The notes: generated by a model from the letters alone, not told the origin. A stretch of DNA of 64,000 nt from Nosocomiicoccus massiliensis (GCF_002871345.2 NZ_CP136964.1:1116001-1180000), one strand, 5' to 3'. Counted from the first letter of the stretch, positions 29,859 through 39,052 are shown. Program-made: numbers and translations.

Positions 29859-30908
29859 TTAATGCATGGGGCATTTGTTTTCTCGATATAAGAAATTTGG
29901 TGACCTCATTGTGTTATCAAATCCGTAGTGATAGTTATGCGTGAGTGACGGTGATAACGGGGGTGCGAGCCAGCTCCATTTTCCTGTAACTGTACGTCCC
30001 GCTTCTTGTTCTAATCGTTCAAATGTTTTAAATTGTTTAGATGCTGTAATATGATCGACCATCGTTACTTTACTATCTCTAAACGAATGGTACACTGCGT
30101 AACTAATTTCAACGAGTGCACGGTCTCTCCAATATGTCGTCGTCTTTGACATGTCTAATTCTAGTGCTTTAGCGATACTTTCTAATTTGTTATATCGATA
30201 ATCATCGGTAAAATTTCTAACCGCGATTTCTGTTTCCATATACCAGCCATTAAACGGTGTTGTATGGTAATAAATTCCACCTATTTCTAAATCCATACAA
30301 CTAATAATCGGTACCGCGTACCATTTAAGACCTAAATCTTTTAACTTTGGATAATGATGATGTTCGATGTCTACTTCTTTAATAAGGCCTTCACGGTATT
30401 CATGATAATGAATCTCTCCATCACCTACTTTATATAAAAGAGGCAACACATTAAAGTCACCTGGTTCACTCTTCCAACCGACCTTTTCTGCTTGTTTAGT
30501 CGCTGCTCTTGACCTCGGATCTCCGACATTATCATATCCTGCGTAACGTATAAGTTGTTCATTGTAGAGCGTAACGTCATTACTATAGATTGAGACCATC
30601 GGTACAATTTTACCACCATTAGTCGCATCATTAATATGCGTTTCAATCGATTCAACAAAATCTGCTTCATTATCGATATGTCTTTCATCTCTAACGACGA
30701 GACTCTTCCAGTACAATCTACCAATACAACGGTTAGAGTTACGCCAAGCCACACGTGCTCCGTATTCTAACTCTTTAGACGTATGTGTGTAATGGTTCGT
30801 CTCATCAATCTCTTTTTTAATCTCGCTTAACCTATTCGCTGGATCACCTAATTTTAACTCGTCGTACATCATTTCAATAAACTCTGTTGCTTGTTTAAAT
30901 AGCCCCAT
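29859..30908 (-). CDS. nos: Bacterial nitric oxide synthase, oxygenase domain
   Basis: 349 residues, the oxygenase-only form typical of Bacillales. The heme thiolate Cys61 lies in RNSNRCIGRLYW; the substrate-binding Glu227 lies in GWYMETEIAVRN; the pterin region is in WSWLAPPLSPSLTHNY. It makes NO from arginine using reductants supplied by other proteins. A reductase domain is absent, as expected. In related species NO protects against oxidative stress and antibiotics. The start ATG 30908 fits staphylococcal Nos in length and N-terminal helix. The pheA-like prephenate dehydratase gene that I recall next to nos in S. aureus is missing here. Confidence 0.95.
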   Translation of the reverse strand: MGLFKQATEFIEMMYDELKLGDPANRLSEIKKEIDETNHYTHTSKELEYGARVAWRNSNRCIGRLYWKSLVVRDERHIDNEADFVESIETHINDATNGGKIVPMVSIYSNDVTLYNEQLIRYAGYDNVGDPRSRAATKQAEKVGWKSEPGDFNVLPLLYKVGDGEIHYHEYREGLIKEVDIEHHHYPKLKDLGLKWYAVPIISCMDLEIGGIYYHTTPFNGWYMETEIAVRNFTDDYRYNKLESIAKALELDMSKTTTYWRDRALVEISYAVYHSFRDSKVTMVDHITASKQFKTFERLEQEAGRTVTGKWSWLAPPLSPSLTHNYHYGFDNTMRSPNFLYRENKCPMH

Positions 30909-31027
30909 ACAATCGTTCCTAACATTATCTATTCTATTAATATGTTACACGAGAATAGACTTTTATAATACATAAAACTGAAATTCATGATAAAATTGTT
31001 GCTGATTATATAAAGGTTGGGATTATT

Positions 31028-31600
31028 ATGGCGAAACTTTATTTTCGTTACGGGACAATGCAAAGTAACAAAAGTAATCAAATTATCACGACGCATCATC
31101 AATATACGACTCAAAGTAAGAGATGCTTGGCGTATACGACACCGATTGATTCAAGAAGTGGGTATAAAAAAATAAAATCTAGAGTCGGCTTAGAACTGGA
31201 AGCAGAGTATATAACGGATGACATTTTTGAAAAAGTTAACAAAGAGAATGAGAAAGAAAAAGTATTTGCAGTTTTAATCGATGAAGCTCAATTTTTATCG
31301 AAAAAAGACATTCATAATTTAAGCGATATTCCAGACTTACTCGATATTCCTGTCATTGCTTTCGGTTTAAAAACAGATTTTAGAAATGAATTGTTTGAAG
31401 GCAGTCGTACACTACTGGAACTCGCTGATGCTATTGACGAATTAAAAACGGTTTGTCAGTTCTGCAATAAAAAAGCGACATTAAACATGAGATTACATAA
31501 TAATATTCCGACAAATGTAGGTGAATCGATTCAAATCGGTGACGAAGAATACGTCCCTGTATGTCGTAAGTGCTATAAAGAGCGATTGGATTTAGTATAG
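31028..31600 (+). CDS. tdk: Thymidine kinase with altered P-loop
   Basis: 190 residues of the type II thymidine kinase family, closest in pattern to the E. coli/lactobacilli subtype (LYFRYGTM, ALLIDEAQFL-like VLIDEAQFL, IPVIAFGLKTDFRNELFEGS). The zinc site is C-x2-C (CQFC) and a later C-x2-C (CRKC). The P-loop reads GTMQSNKSNQI where the family has G-x-M-x-S-G-K-S/T: Lys and Ser are kept but the Gly is Asn. The enzyme phosphorylates thymidine in nucleoside salvage. GGTTGGG lies some ten bases ahead of the ATG. Reduced activity is possible. Confidence 0.85.
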   Translation: MAKLYFRYGTMQSNKSNQIITTHHQYTTQSKRCLAYTTPIDSRSGYKKIKSRVGLELEAEYITDDIFEKVNKENEKEKVFAVLIDEAQFLSKKDIHNLSDIPDLLDIPVIAFGLKTDFRNELFEGSRTLLELADAIDELKTVCQFCNKKATLNMRLHNNIPTNVGESIQIGDEEYVPVCRKCYKERLDLV

Positions 31601-31620
31601 AAAAGGTAAAAGAGAGATTT

Positions 31621-31667
31621 TGAACTAAACACCTAAAGTTGAATACTAAATTCCAACTTTAGGTGTG
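31621..31667. repeat. IS150-end-like hairpin element, copy 2
   Basis: It begins TGAACTAAACACC; the arms CACCTAAAGTTG and CCAACTTTAGGTG pair and are followed by TGTTTT. It lies right after tdk and can terminate its transcript. It resembles copies at 12334, 48260 and 56012. Confidence 0.65.
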
Positions 31668-31761
31668 TTTTGGCATGCAGAATAAAATCCATAATAGATT
31701 GGTATTAAGGATGAAAATGGATTTAACTCTTGTAATTTTAGTACTATTTTCATCCCTCCTT

Positions 31762-33018
31762 CTATAGTTGGATTTTGTTATTATATATTGTTTTGCTCTT
31801 CCTAATCACACTATTATTTAATAATAAGGAAGCAACAATAATAACTATGATTGAAGAAAATAAGTTAGCTGAAAAATATATTTTCATTTCATAAAGAGCT
31901 CCAAATATTAAAGTTCCAATAGGCAACAAAACATTTCCTAAAGTATTTAACAGAGAAAAAACTCTTCCTTTGAATTGGTTATCGATACTCTTTTGCATAT
32001 AACTCATCATTGGTATGGATACAAATTGAAATGTAAAAGCCATAGTCAATCCTATCAGCGATAGATATACCAAGCTATAAATATTGTTCATATTAACGTA
32101 TACAGGTAATGTAAAGGTAGTCATTACTATAGCTAGTACTAAAAATGCCATTTTCATTGCTTTTAACGGATTGTTTAGTTTCAACCTCGAAAGAACTAAT
32201 GTAGCTAATAAGGATCCTAAGCCCATTATGGAACTAGCTATTCCGACATAATATGGATTGAATGATAATTCTTTAATCATTATTGTATCTGGTAAAACAC
32301 TGAAACTTGCTGCACCAACACTATTAATAATCATTGCTAAAAGAATAATCCGCCATAAGACATCATTTTTTTCAATATATTTAAAGGCTTCTTTATTCTT
32401 TCTCACCACATATTTTATAATGTTTTCTTTGTCTTCATGTTCTTTTATCGGATTAGTCTCATATTCATCAAACACTAAAAAGAAATTTAAAAGTAAAGAA
32501 ATAAATTGTAAAATTAAAAATATTAATATCATAGTTTCTAAGGTAACAAAGCCATAGATAACTCCTGCTATTAATGGTCCTAATAAAAACACTGTTGTTC
32601 TTATCGTTCCAACCTGCCCTAAAATATTTTGAATTTTATCTTCGTTAAATAATTGAGTGAGTGAAGCATCAAAAGCATTAGAAACAACCGGCACGATGAA
32701 CGATCTAATCGCTGTAATAAAAAATAGAAAATAAATATTAAAACCATAAATATAAATATATGTTAGAAGCAAAATAAGACTTAAACAAGAAAGCCCTTCC
32801 AAAAATATTATTATAGATTTCCTGTTATACTTATCTATAAAAGTACCCATTATCGGGAGTGAGATGATTGTTCCAACACTCATTATTACAGTATTAATTG
32901 AAAATAATAAGGGAGACTTTGTAACGTCTAATATATAATAACTTATCGCAAAATTATATATGAGACCACCTGTCGTTAGAACTAAGACACTTGCAAAATA
33001 AATGAATATATTTCTCAT
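31762..33018 (-). CDS. MFS exporter, paralogue of the island gene at 12401
   Basis: 418 residues with about twelve hydrophobic helices. The loop PIMGTFIDKYNRKSIIIFLE and the late block IDNQFKGRVFSLLNTLGNVL parallel IDDSMKGRVFSLISVFSMM in the other MFS protein, so the two are paralogues. Export of a drug or metabolite is likely, substrate unknown. I place the start at ATG 33018, preceded by AGAGGTG at 7-nt spacing; an upstream in-frame start lacks one. The gene is markedly AT-rich. Its downstream flank (31708-31755) holds a long GGATGAAAAT / ATTTTCATCC inverted repeat that may stop transcription. Confidence 0.8.
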   Translation of the reverse strand: MRNIFIYFASVLVLTTGGLIYNFAISYYILDVTKSPLLFSINTVIMSVGTIISLPIMGTFIDKYNRKSIIIFLEGLSCLSLILLLTYIYIYGFNIYFLFFITAIRSFIVPVVSNAFDASLTQLFNEDKIQNILGQVGTIRTTVFLLGPLIAGVIYGFVTLETMILIFLILQFISLLLNFFLVFDEYETNPIKEHEDKENIIKYVVRKNKEAFKYIEKNDVLWRIILLAMIINSVGAASFSVLPDTIMIKELSFNPYYVGIASSIMGLGSLLATLVLSRLKLNNPLKAMKMAFLVLAIVMTTFTLPVYVNMNNIYSLVYLSLIGLTMAFTFQFVSIPMMSYMQKSIDNQFKGRVFSLLNTLGNVLLPIGTLIFGALYEMKIYFSANLFSSIIVIIVASLLLNNSVIRKSKTIYNNKIQL

Positions 33019-33182
33019 AATATAACACCTCTTACAAATACTAGCTGGTTCCATTACTTATTAATATAAGTTTATGTATGTATAGTAATACTCTTGTTTA
33101 TATTTCACCTATGATTGGATTTATACCTCATTCATATATGCGTATTAACTTAATCATACAACAATTTGACAAAATTTTATAT

Positions 33183-33329
33183 ATGCAAATTTGCATAAAA
33201 GAAGTGGAGATATTGTTAAATGAATTTATAAAAAAAACGACGTACAGAACTTGGCATATCGAGGAAAAATCTCCTAATCAAGTATTGGAAGAAATAAAAA
33301 AATTACCTGATTCTTCCTTATTCCTTTAA
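33183..33329 (+). pseudogene. Possible C-terminal remnant of an unidentified gene
   Basis: The last 48 codons read like real protein (KKTTYRTWHIEEKSPNQVL, EEIKKLPDSS) but there is no ribosome site at any in-frame start. It lies at the edge of the second MFS island. I do not recognise the parent family. It may be a chance open frame. Confidence 0.3.
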
Positions 33330-33360
33330 CTTATTATAGAAGATCATCTCATAATAAATA

Positions 33361-33405
33361 ACCCTGAAGTTAGGCTTTGATCCAACTTCAGGGTGCTTTT
33401 TATAT
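33361..33405. terminator. Bidirectional hairpin terminator, related to the IS150-end-like family
   Basis: A perfect 11-bp stem ACCCTGAAGTT / AACTTCAGGGT (33361-33394), then GCTTTTTAT on the plus strand. The arms resemble CCCTAAAGTTG / CAACTTTAGGG of the dispersed hairpin family, but the TGAnCT start is missing. It lies between the second MFS island and the pxp operon end. Confidence 0.7.
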
Positions 33406-33478
33406 AAAATTTAAATCCATACTATAATCATAAATTTGTTTTGTCATATAGTTCGATTATACGCGAACTTCTATTACT

Positions 33479-34693
33479 TTATCCATTCCAAAGTTGTGCA
33501 AGTCCTTCTAACGATAGTACCCCTGCTACTGCAGTAACGATAACTGCTATCACTCCAAATATTAACCATGCTGTTGGATGTTGGTAATCTCCAACGATAC
33601 TTTTCTTTCTCGATGCGAGTAGTATCGCAGCGAGTGTGACTGGTAGAATGAGTCCGTTGAATGCACCTGCAAGTATGAGTAGTGTTACAGGTCTACCGAT
33701 GAATACGAAAACAATCGTCGATGCTAAAATGAAAGCTATGATGATGAGGTTGTTGTGCTTATCAAACACTTTTCCAAATCCGCGTAAGAAACTCGCACTC
33801 GTATATGCCGCACCGATGACTGAAGATAGTGCTGCAGCGAGTAATACGACACCGAATACTTTTACTCCGATGTCTCCAAGCGCAAATTGGAATACTGACG
33901 CTGGTGGGTTATCTGGATCTAGCACTGCACCTTGAGCAAGTACACCAAGTACTGCTAAGAATAGTAACGTACGCATGACACCTGTTGTAATAATCCCATA
34001 GTTTGCTGCTTTAGATACGAAATGTAAATTCTCTTTACCTGTCACACCCGCTTCAATTAAACGGTGTGCTCCGGCAAACGTGATATATCCTCCAACTGTC
34101 CCACCTACAATAGTAACAATTGGAAGTAACATTGATAGTGGATCTTCAGGCACAATCGTTCTAAATGCTGCTTCACCGATATCTGGTTTTGATTCAATCG
34201 CAACGTATAACACGATTAAAATCATTAGTATACCGAGCCCTTGCGTGACGATGTCCATTACGGCTCTTCCATTTTTAATGAGGAAAATGATAATCGCAAA
34301 TATTCCTGTAATTGCTGCACCAATTCGCACATCCCAACCAAATATCGCATTGAAACCGAGCCCTGCGCCTGCAACGTTACCGATGTTAAACGCAAATCCT
34401 CCGATCACGATTAAAATTGCGATAAATGATCCTAAACCAGGAAATACCTCATTCGCAACATCTTGTCCACGTTTCCCGCTAACTGATAACACACGCCATA
34501 CATTTGATTGTGCGCCGATATCAATGATAATTGATATTAAAATCGCAAATCCAAAACTCGCTAAAAACTGTTCAGTAAATACTGTCGTCTGTGTTAAAAA
34601 TGCTGGACCAATTGATGACGTAGCCATCAAGAATACTGCGCCAAATAGTAGCCTACGTTGTGACGCTGTTAATTTTTGTTTTTCACCTTGCAT
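33479..34693 (-). CDS. NRAMP-family carrier, YcsG-like, of the 5-oxoprolinase operon
   Basis: 404 residues with about eleven helices. The NRAMP layout is visible in SSIGPAFLTQTTVFTEQFLASFGFAI and the later GAYTSASFL-like GAAYTSASFLRGFG. The DPG and MPH motifs that bind metal in true Mn/Fe NRAMPs are not seen, which fits the YcsG branch found with pxpABC. It probably carries the substrate of the operon (pyroglutamate or a related acid) rather than a metal; this is inferred. Last gene of the operon, 21 bp after pxpA. Confidence 0.78.
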   Translation of the reverse strand: MQGEKQKLTASQRRLLFGAVFLMATSSIGPAFLTQTTVFTEQFLASFGFAILISIIIDIGAQSNVWRVLSVSGKRGQDVANEVFPGLGSFIAILIVIGGFAFNIGNVAGAGLGFNAIFGWDVRIGAAITGIFAIIIFLIKNGRAVMDIVTQGLGILMILIVLYVAIESKPDIGEAAFRTIVPEDPLSMLLPIVTIVGGTVGGYITFAGAHRLIEAGVTGKENLHFVSKAANYGIITTGVMRTLLFLAVLGVLAQGAVLDPDNPPASVFQFALGDIGVKVFGVVLLAAALSSVIGAAYTSASFLRGFGKVFDKHNNLIIIAFILASTIVFVFIGRPVTLLILAGAFNGLILPVTLAAILLASRKKSIVGDYQHPTAWLIFGVIAVIVTAVAGVLSLEGLAQLWNG

Positions 34694-34714
34694 AAGTTCA
34701 CTCCTTCATCTTGA

Positions 34715-35482
34715 TTACATCGTTTGTATTTCAATTCCTTTTGCTTCAAGTGCAGATTTAATTTCTCTTAAAAATTGTAGTGCTTTTTCACCATCACCGT
34801 GTACACAAATACTATCTGCTTTAATGTCTATGTCTGTGCCGTCTATTGCTTCTACTTTACCTTCAGTAAGCATTCTAATCCCGCGTTCAACTGCTAGTTT
34901 ACTATCTGTAATCATCGCACCCTCTTTACGTCTAGAGACAAGTGTACCGTCGTTTTCATACGCACGATCTAAAAACACTTCATGTACCACTTGTAAACCT
35001 ATTTCTTCTCCAGCTTTTACGAGGTTGTTTTCCGATAGCCCCATTAACTTTAAATTTGGATTAAAGTCTTTGACTGCTTGTGCGATTACGCGGGCGAGGT
35101 TTTTATCTGTAAACGTTGCGTTATATAATGCACCGTGTGGTTTGACGTGATTCATTTCAACTCCGACTGTTCTCGCAATACCGTCTAGCGCAGAAAGTTG
35201 ATACAATACCATACTATAAATTTCTTCATCTGTACAGTCCATATACCTACGTCCGAATCCTTCTTTGTCTGGGAATCCTGGATGAGCTCCGAGCCCTGCG
35301 CCTGATTCTTTAATGAGTTTAACTGTTTCTAACATTACTTTAGGGTCGCTCGCGTGAAAACCACATGCGACGTTTGCTGACGAAATAAGAGGAATAATTT
35401 TGTCATCATTTCCGATTGTATAGTTCCCGAAACTTTCGCCTAAGTCTGCATTTAAATCAATTGTTAGTGTCATCGTTATCAC
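34715..35482 (-). CDS. pxpA: 5-oxoprolinase subunit PxpA (LamB/YcsF family)
   Basis: 255 residues starting with the family hallmark DLNADLGESFGNYTIGND and continuing with ANVACGFHASDP, GLGAHPGFPD and VKPHGALYN. With PxpB and PxpC it opens 5-oxoproline (pyroglutamate), a spontaneous damage product of glutamine, to glutamate using ATP. It overlaps the accC-like stop by 4 bp (ATGA-type coupling). Length is typical for PxpA. Confidence 0.93.
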   Translation of the reverse strand: MITMTLTIDLNADLGESFGNYTIGNDDKIIPLISSANVACGFHASDPKVMLETVKLIKESGAGLGAHPGFPDKEGFGRRYMDCTDEEIYSMVLYQLSALDGIARTVGVEMNHVKPHGALYNATFTDKNLARVIAQAVKDFNPNLKLMGLSENNLVKAGEEIGLQVVHEVFLDRAYENDGTLVSRRKEGAMITDSKLAVERGIRMLTEGKVEAIDGTDIDIKADSICVHGDGEKALQFLREIKSALEAKGIEIQTM

Positions 35483-36831
35483 TCCGTATCGATAATATTT
35501 TCTTCGTAAATAAATTTGATATCATAATCATTCGCAATTACTTTGTGATGTGACAGTAAGAAAAATTGAAAGTCTAAGTTCGTTTTAATCGGCTCAATGA
35601 CTGTTTCTCCGATGACAAGTTTGAGTTTTGTAAGTGCAGAGTCACGGTCATCATCTTTTACGATGAGTTTTGCGACCATCGAGTCGTAATACGGAGGTAT
35701 CGTATACCCCGTGTATAAATGTGAGTCAATTCGCACATTACGCCCAAGCCCGAAGTGCAGCTCTTCGATTTTACCAGGAGACGGTCTAAATTGGTGCATC
35801 GGATCTTCAGCGTTAATACGTGCTTCAATTGCGTGACCATTTAAACTCACGTCGTCTTGAGTAAAACCTATTTCACCGTCATAAGCGACCATGATTTGTG
35901 CTTTAATAATGTCTTTACCTGTCACTTCTTCTGTAATTGTATGTTCGACTTGCACACGTGTATTCATTTCAATAAAGTAAAATTTCTTTTCTTCTTCAAC
36001 ATATAAGTACTCGACCGTTCCAGCACCGCGATATTTTAACTGTTTCATCGCGTCACGTGTCGTTTCTATAATGTATTTACGTTCTTCGTCAGATAAAATA
36101 GCAGCGGGTGCTTCTTCTAACAGCTTTTGGTTGTTACGCTGAATTGAACAGTCCCTCTCATATAAGTGAACCGCATCACCTTTACCATCACCAATGACTT
36201 GAACTTCGATATGTCGTGCTTTCTCGATAAACTTTTCTACGTATAGTCTGTCATCATTAAACGCATTTTTCGCTTCGTTTTTAGCGTCATAATATAGTTT
36301 GTCTACGTCTTTGTCACTATACGCAAAACGCATCCCTTTACCGCCGCCACCTGACACAGCTTTTATGACGAGTGGGTAGTTATGGACTTTCGCAATCTCT
36401 TTTACGTCGTCAGCAGAGTCGATGATCCCGTCACTTCCTGGGATTACAGGTACTCCAACACTCGCCATCGTTTCACGCGCCATCGATTTGTTACCCATTT
36501 TTTCCATCATATCTGCAGTTGGTCCAATAAAAATCAGTCCCGCTTCTTCGACGCGTCTCGCAAACTCCGCTGATTCTGATAAAAATCCATAACCTGGATG
36601 TATCGCGTCGGCTCCAGATAATTCAGCTGCAGTTAAAATCGCATCGATGTTTAAATAACTATCGATACTTTTTGGTCCACCAATTGCATATGCTTCGTTC
36701 GCAATCGCCACGTGGAGCGAGTTTTTGTCAGCTGTAGAATATACCGCAACACTCGTCATGTTCATTTCTTTTAACGTACGAATGATACGTACCGCAATCT
36801 CTCCGCGGTTTGCAATTAATACTTTTCTCAT
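35479..36831 (-). CDS. Biotin carboxylase (AccC-like) inside the pxp operon
   Basis: 450 residues of the ATP-grasp biotin carboxylase type: KVLIANRGEIAVRIIRT, the Gly-rich lid KAVSGGGGKGMRFA, ERDCSIQRNNQKLLEEAPA and FIEMNTRVQVEHTITEE. It carboxylates biotin on a carrier protein, here surely the adjacent BCCP. The start lies one base after the BCCP stop. Whether this pair serves acetyl-CoA carboxylase or a dedicated carboxylation is not shown. The general accB-accC pair of the cell may lie elsewhere. Confidence 0.93.
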   Translation of the reverse strand: MRKVLIANRGEIAVRIIRTLKEMNMTSVAVYSTADKNSLHVAIANEAYAIGGPKSIDSYLNIDAILTAAELSGADAIHPGYGFLSESAEFARRVEEAGLIFIGPTADMMEKMGNKSMARETMASVGVPVIPGSDGIIDSADDVKEIAKVHNYPLVIKAVSGGGGKGMRFAYSDKDVDKLYYDAKNEAKNAFNDDRLYVEKFIEKARHIEVQVIGDGKGDAVHLYERDCSIQRNNQKLLEEAPAAILSDEERKYIIETTRDAMKQLKYRGAGTVEYLYVEEEKKFYFIEMNTRVQVEHTITEEVTGKDIIKAQIMVAYDGEIGFTQDDVSLNGHAIEARINAEDPMHQFRPSPGKIEELHFGLGRNVRIDSHLYTGYTIPPYYDSMVAKLIVKDDDRDSALTKLKLVIGETVIEPIKTNLDFQFFLLSHHKVIANDYDIKFIYEENIIDTE

Positions 36832-36832
36832 A

Positions 36833-37279
36833 CTAATTACCCTCCGGTTCTACTCGGACGAGTACATCTCCGTACTCTACATCTTCTCCATTGTGTACGA
36901 CGATTTCTCTAACAATTCCAGAGACGTCTGATTTTAAATCGTTAAACATTTTCATCGCTTCAATGTAACCAATTTGGTCACCCACTTCAATTCGGTCGCC
37001 AACCTCTATGAAGTTTTCACTGCTGTGCTCATCTTTCTTTGTATAGAATGTACCGATCTGAGGTGCTGTAATTTCTACATATTTCGAAGGGTCTGCTGGT
37101 GTGTTTGTTTCTTTACGTTCGACAGGCGTGTTCGTTACAACTTTCTGACTACTTTCTTTTGACACATTCGTATCACGTTCAAGGTGTACTTTAATATCAT
37201 CACTTTCTATTTTTAAAACCGATAAATTCTCATCGTTCAATAGTTTAATCAGTTCTTTTACTGTATTGATATCCATCAC
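36833..37279 (-). CDS. Biotin carboxyl carrier protein (AccB-like) inside the pxp operon
   Basis: About 148 residues: an N-terminal helical segment, a Thr/Pro/Lys linker (about 45-65) and the biotinyl domain with the biotinylation site EAMKM. It carries the biotin carboxylated by the next gene. Either GTG 37279 or ATG 37276 could start the protein; GGAGG sits 6 or 9 bases ahead. The start overlaps the pxpC stop. Its length and linker match AccB proteins. Confidence 0.92.
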   Translation of the reverse strand: MMDINTVKELIKLLNDENLSVLKIESDDIKVHLERDTNVSKESSQKVVTNTPVERKETNTPADPSKYVEITAPQIGTFYTKKDEHSSENFIEVGDRIEVGDQIGYIEAMKMFNDLKSDVSGIVREIVVHNGEDVEYGDVLVRVEPEGN

Positions 37280-38268
37280 GCTTTACCTCCAATTAATGTA
37301 TGAATACGCTGTGAAACTGGGCGTCTTACGTTATTAAACTCTTTTGTCGTTCCGATAAACTCTTTATTATGAATCGCGCGTAACTGTTCTTTATACAGCT
37401 CAGTCGCTTCTTCTATCGTGATGAGTTTAAATTGTATTTTATCTCCAGGTTTCTTTTGTGCGATTTTTTGAATGTCGACTTTCGCAACGGTCGCAATTTT
37501 TGTATAACCGCCCGCTGTTTGTCGGTCTGAAAGCAATATAATTGGCTTTCCGTTTTTAGGCACCTGAATACTCCCGAACAGTATCGTTTCGCTAATAATA
37601 TCGTGACTCGTCGCTTCAACAGATTCACCATCTAAACGATATCCCATTCGGTCACTTTCTTTTGATACTGTATATTCGCTATGGAAAAAGTGATCTAAGT
37701 TTTCCTCATCGAAGCGGTCATATTGTTGTCCCTTAACTACACGAATTACGTTTGACGTGTCGAGCTCTTTCGTTACTACTTTATAACCATGTCGCGCGAG
37801 CCCACCGTTTATATATAAGACGTCAAACGGTTGAAGTTCTCTACCTTGGAACCCACCAATTTTACTTCTCGAATGAGTAGAATAACTCCCAAGCTCTTCA
37901 TCGATATCAAATCCACCTAAAAATGCGACATATGTACGCACACCGTGACGCGCGTATCCAAATTCAACGATATCGCCTTTTACTAAATCAATCGCTGCTC
38001 CGACTCTATATTCTTCATCGTTTATGAGTAGCGGCATATCTGCTCCAGCCGTTCCAATTGTCACGTTGCTCGTCACTTGAAACTTCGCGCCTTTTAATGT
38101 CATCTCTAAGACAGGCGTGTTTAAGTCGTTACCGATCAACTGGTTTGCTAAATAATAACTCTCATAATCCATCGCACCAGCTGGTGAAAAACCGAGTGAC
38201 TCATATCCATAACGCCCTCTATCTTGTATTGTAGTATACATTCCAGGATGAATAATTTTAATTGTCAT
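37276..38268 (-). CDS. pxpC: 5-oxoprolinase subunit PxpC (KipA family)
   Basis: 330 residues with the KipA/allophanate-hydrolase subunit 2 pattern: HPGMYTTIQDRGRYGYESLG, GFSPAGAMDYES and SDRQTAGGYTKIATV. It forms the ATP-dependent 5-oxoprolinase with PxpA and PxpB. In B. subtilis the PxpB/PxpC proteins were first described as KipI/KipA, affecting the sporulation kinase KinA. It overlaps the end of pxpB by 11 bp. Confidence 0.92.
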   Translation of the reverse strand: MTIKIIHPGMYTTIQDRGRYGYESLGFSPAGAMDYESYYLANQLIGNDLNTPVLEMTLKGAKFQVTSNVTIGTAGADMPLLINDEEYRVGAAIDLVKGDIVEFGYARHGVRTYVAFLGGFDIDEELGSYSTHSRSKIGGFQGRELQPFDVLYINGGLARHGYKVVTKELDTSNVIRVVKGQQYDRFDEENLDHFFHSEYTVSKESDRMGYRLDGESVEATSHDIISETILFGSIQVPKNGKPIILLSDRQTAGGYTKIATVAKVDIQKIAQKKPGDKIQFKLITIEEATELYKEQLRAIHNKEFIGTTKEFNNVRRPVSQRIHTLIGGKA

Positions 38269-38986
38269 TATTACTACCTCGCTTCGTCACTTTTGCTTTA
38301 TAAACACCGTTATTATATGCCTCGACAATCGTGTCATATTCTTCTTCAGAAATTGAACGGAACACAATACGGTCTCCTGCTTCATACAGTATCGGTTCAC
38401 TTCGATTATTATCGTATAACGGGACTGGCGTACGACCGATAATATTCCAACCACCTGGACTATCAAACGGATACACACCCGTTTGCTCTCCACCAATCCC
38501 TACAGATCCTCCAGGGATTTTTGTGCGTGGGTTGTCTAAACGTTCTTTATATAGTTTTTCATCTAACCCACCGAGAAACGGAAATCCTGGCATAAATCCG
38601 AGCATAAAAATATGATACTCTCTACCTGCATGAAGATGTATTAAATCGTCTTCTGTAAACTCATCCGTTACAAAACGTTCGACGTCTGGCCCATAGTCTC
38701 CGCCGTAACATACTGGTATCTCGACAACTTTATAAGACAATTCAGAAATGTCAAGTAGAGCCGTATCCACTTCACCTAGCTTCTCTTTTAACTTTGTCAC
38801 ATCAGTTTCTAATAAGTTATAATGAATCGTAAGCGACGTATAAGACGGTACAATTTCATAAATGCCATGAAAATTCCAAGACTCAATTATCGATTTTAAA
38901 ATCATCAACTTTTGATTCGTCTCAACATCCACTGTGTCACCGAGGTAAATCGTTAAAGAATCCTCGGAAAATTGCTTAATATCCAT
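38258..38986 (-). CDS. pxpB: 5-oxoprolinase subunit PxpB (KipI family)
   Basis: 242 residues with the KipI/allophanate-hydrolase subunit 1 blocks IPVCYGGDYGPDVERF, FMLGFMPGFPFLGGLD, PRTKIPGGSVGIGG and GGWNIIGRTP. First gene of a six-gene operon. I place the start at ATG 38986, where GGAG lies eight bases ahead; an earlier in-frame start lacks this. The fusion found in Actinobacteria (PxpBC) is not present. Confidence 0.92.
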   Translation of the reverse strand: MDIKQFSEDSLTIYLGDTVDVETNQKLMILKSIIESWNFHGIYEIVPSYTSLTIHYNLLETDVTKLKEKLGEVDTALLDISELSYKVVEIPVCYGGDYGPDVERFVTDEFTEDDLIHLHAGREYHIFMLGFMPGFPFLGGLDEKLYKERLDNPRTKIPGGSVGIGGEQTGVYPFDSPGGWNIIGRTPVPLYDNNRSEPILYEAGDRIVFRSISEEEYDTIVEAYNNGVYKAKVTKRGSNNDN

Positions 38987-39023
38987 CCGACACACTCCTC
39001 ACAAAAAGCGTTCTCTTTTCTAA

Positions 39024-39052
39024 AATGTAACGAAAATAGATAAATAATTCAA
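39024..39052 (-). promoter_or_regulatory. Promoter of the pxp operon
   Basis: On the minus strand, -35 TTGAAT (39047-39052), a 17-bp spacer and -10 TACATT (39024-39029), about 35 bp ahead of the pxpB start. Confidence 0.6.

Noticed and set aside
31717..31767. 16-codon hydrophobic ORF (MDLTLVILVLFSSLLL) with a weak AAGG site
   Set aside because: It falls within a long inverted repeat and may be a by-product of it; type I toxin resemblance is too weak to claim.
34080..35150. 356-residue plus-strand open frame across the NRAMP and pxpA genes
   Set aside because: It is antisense to two clear operon genes and spans their junction; a shadow frame.
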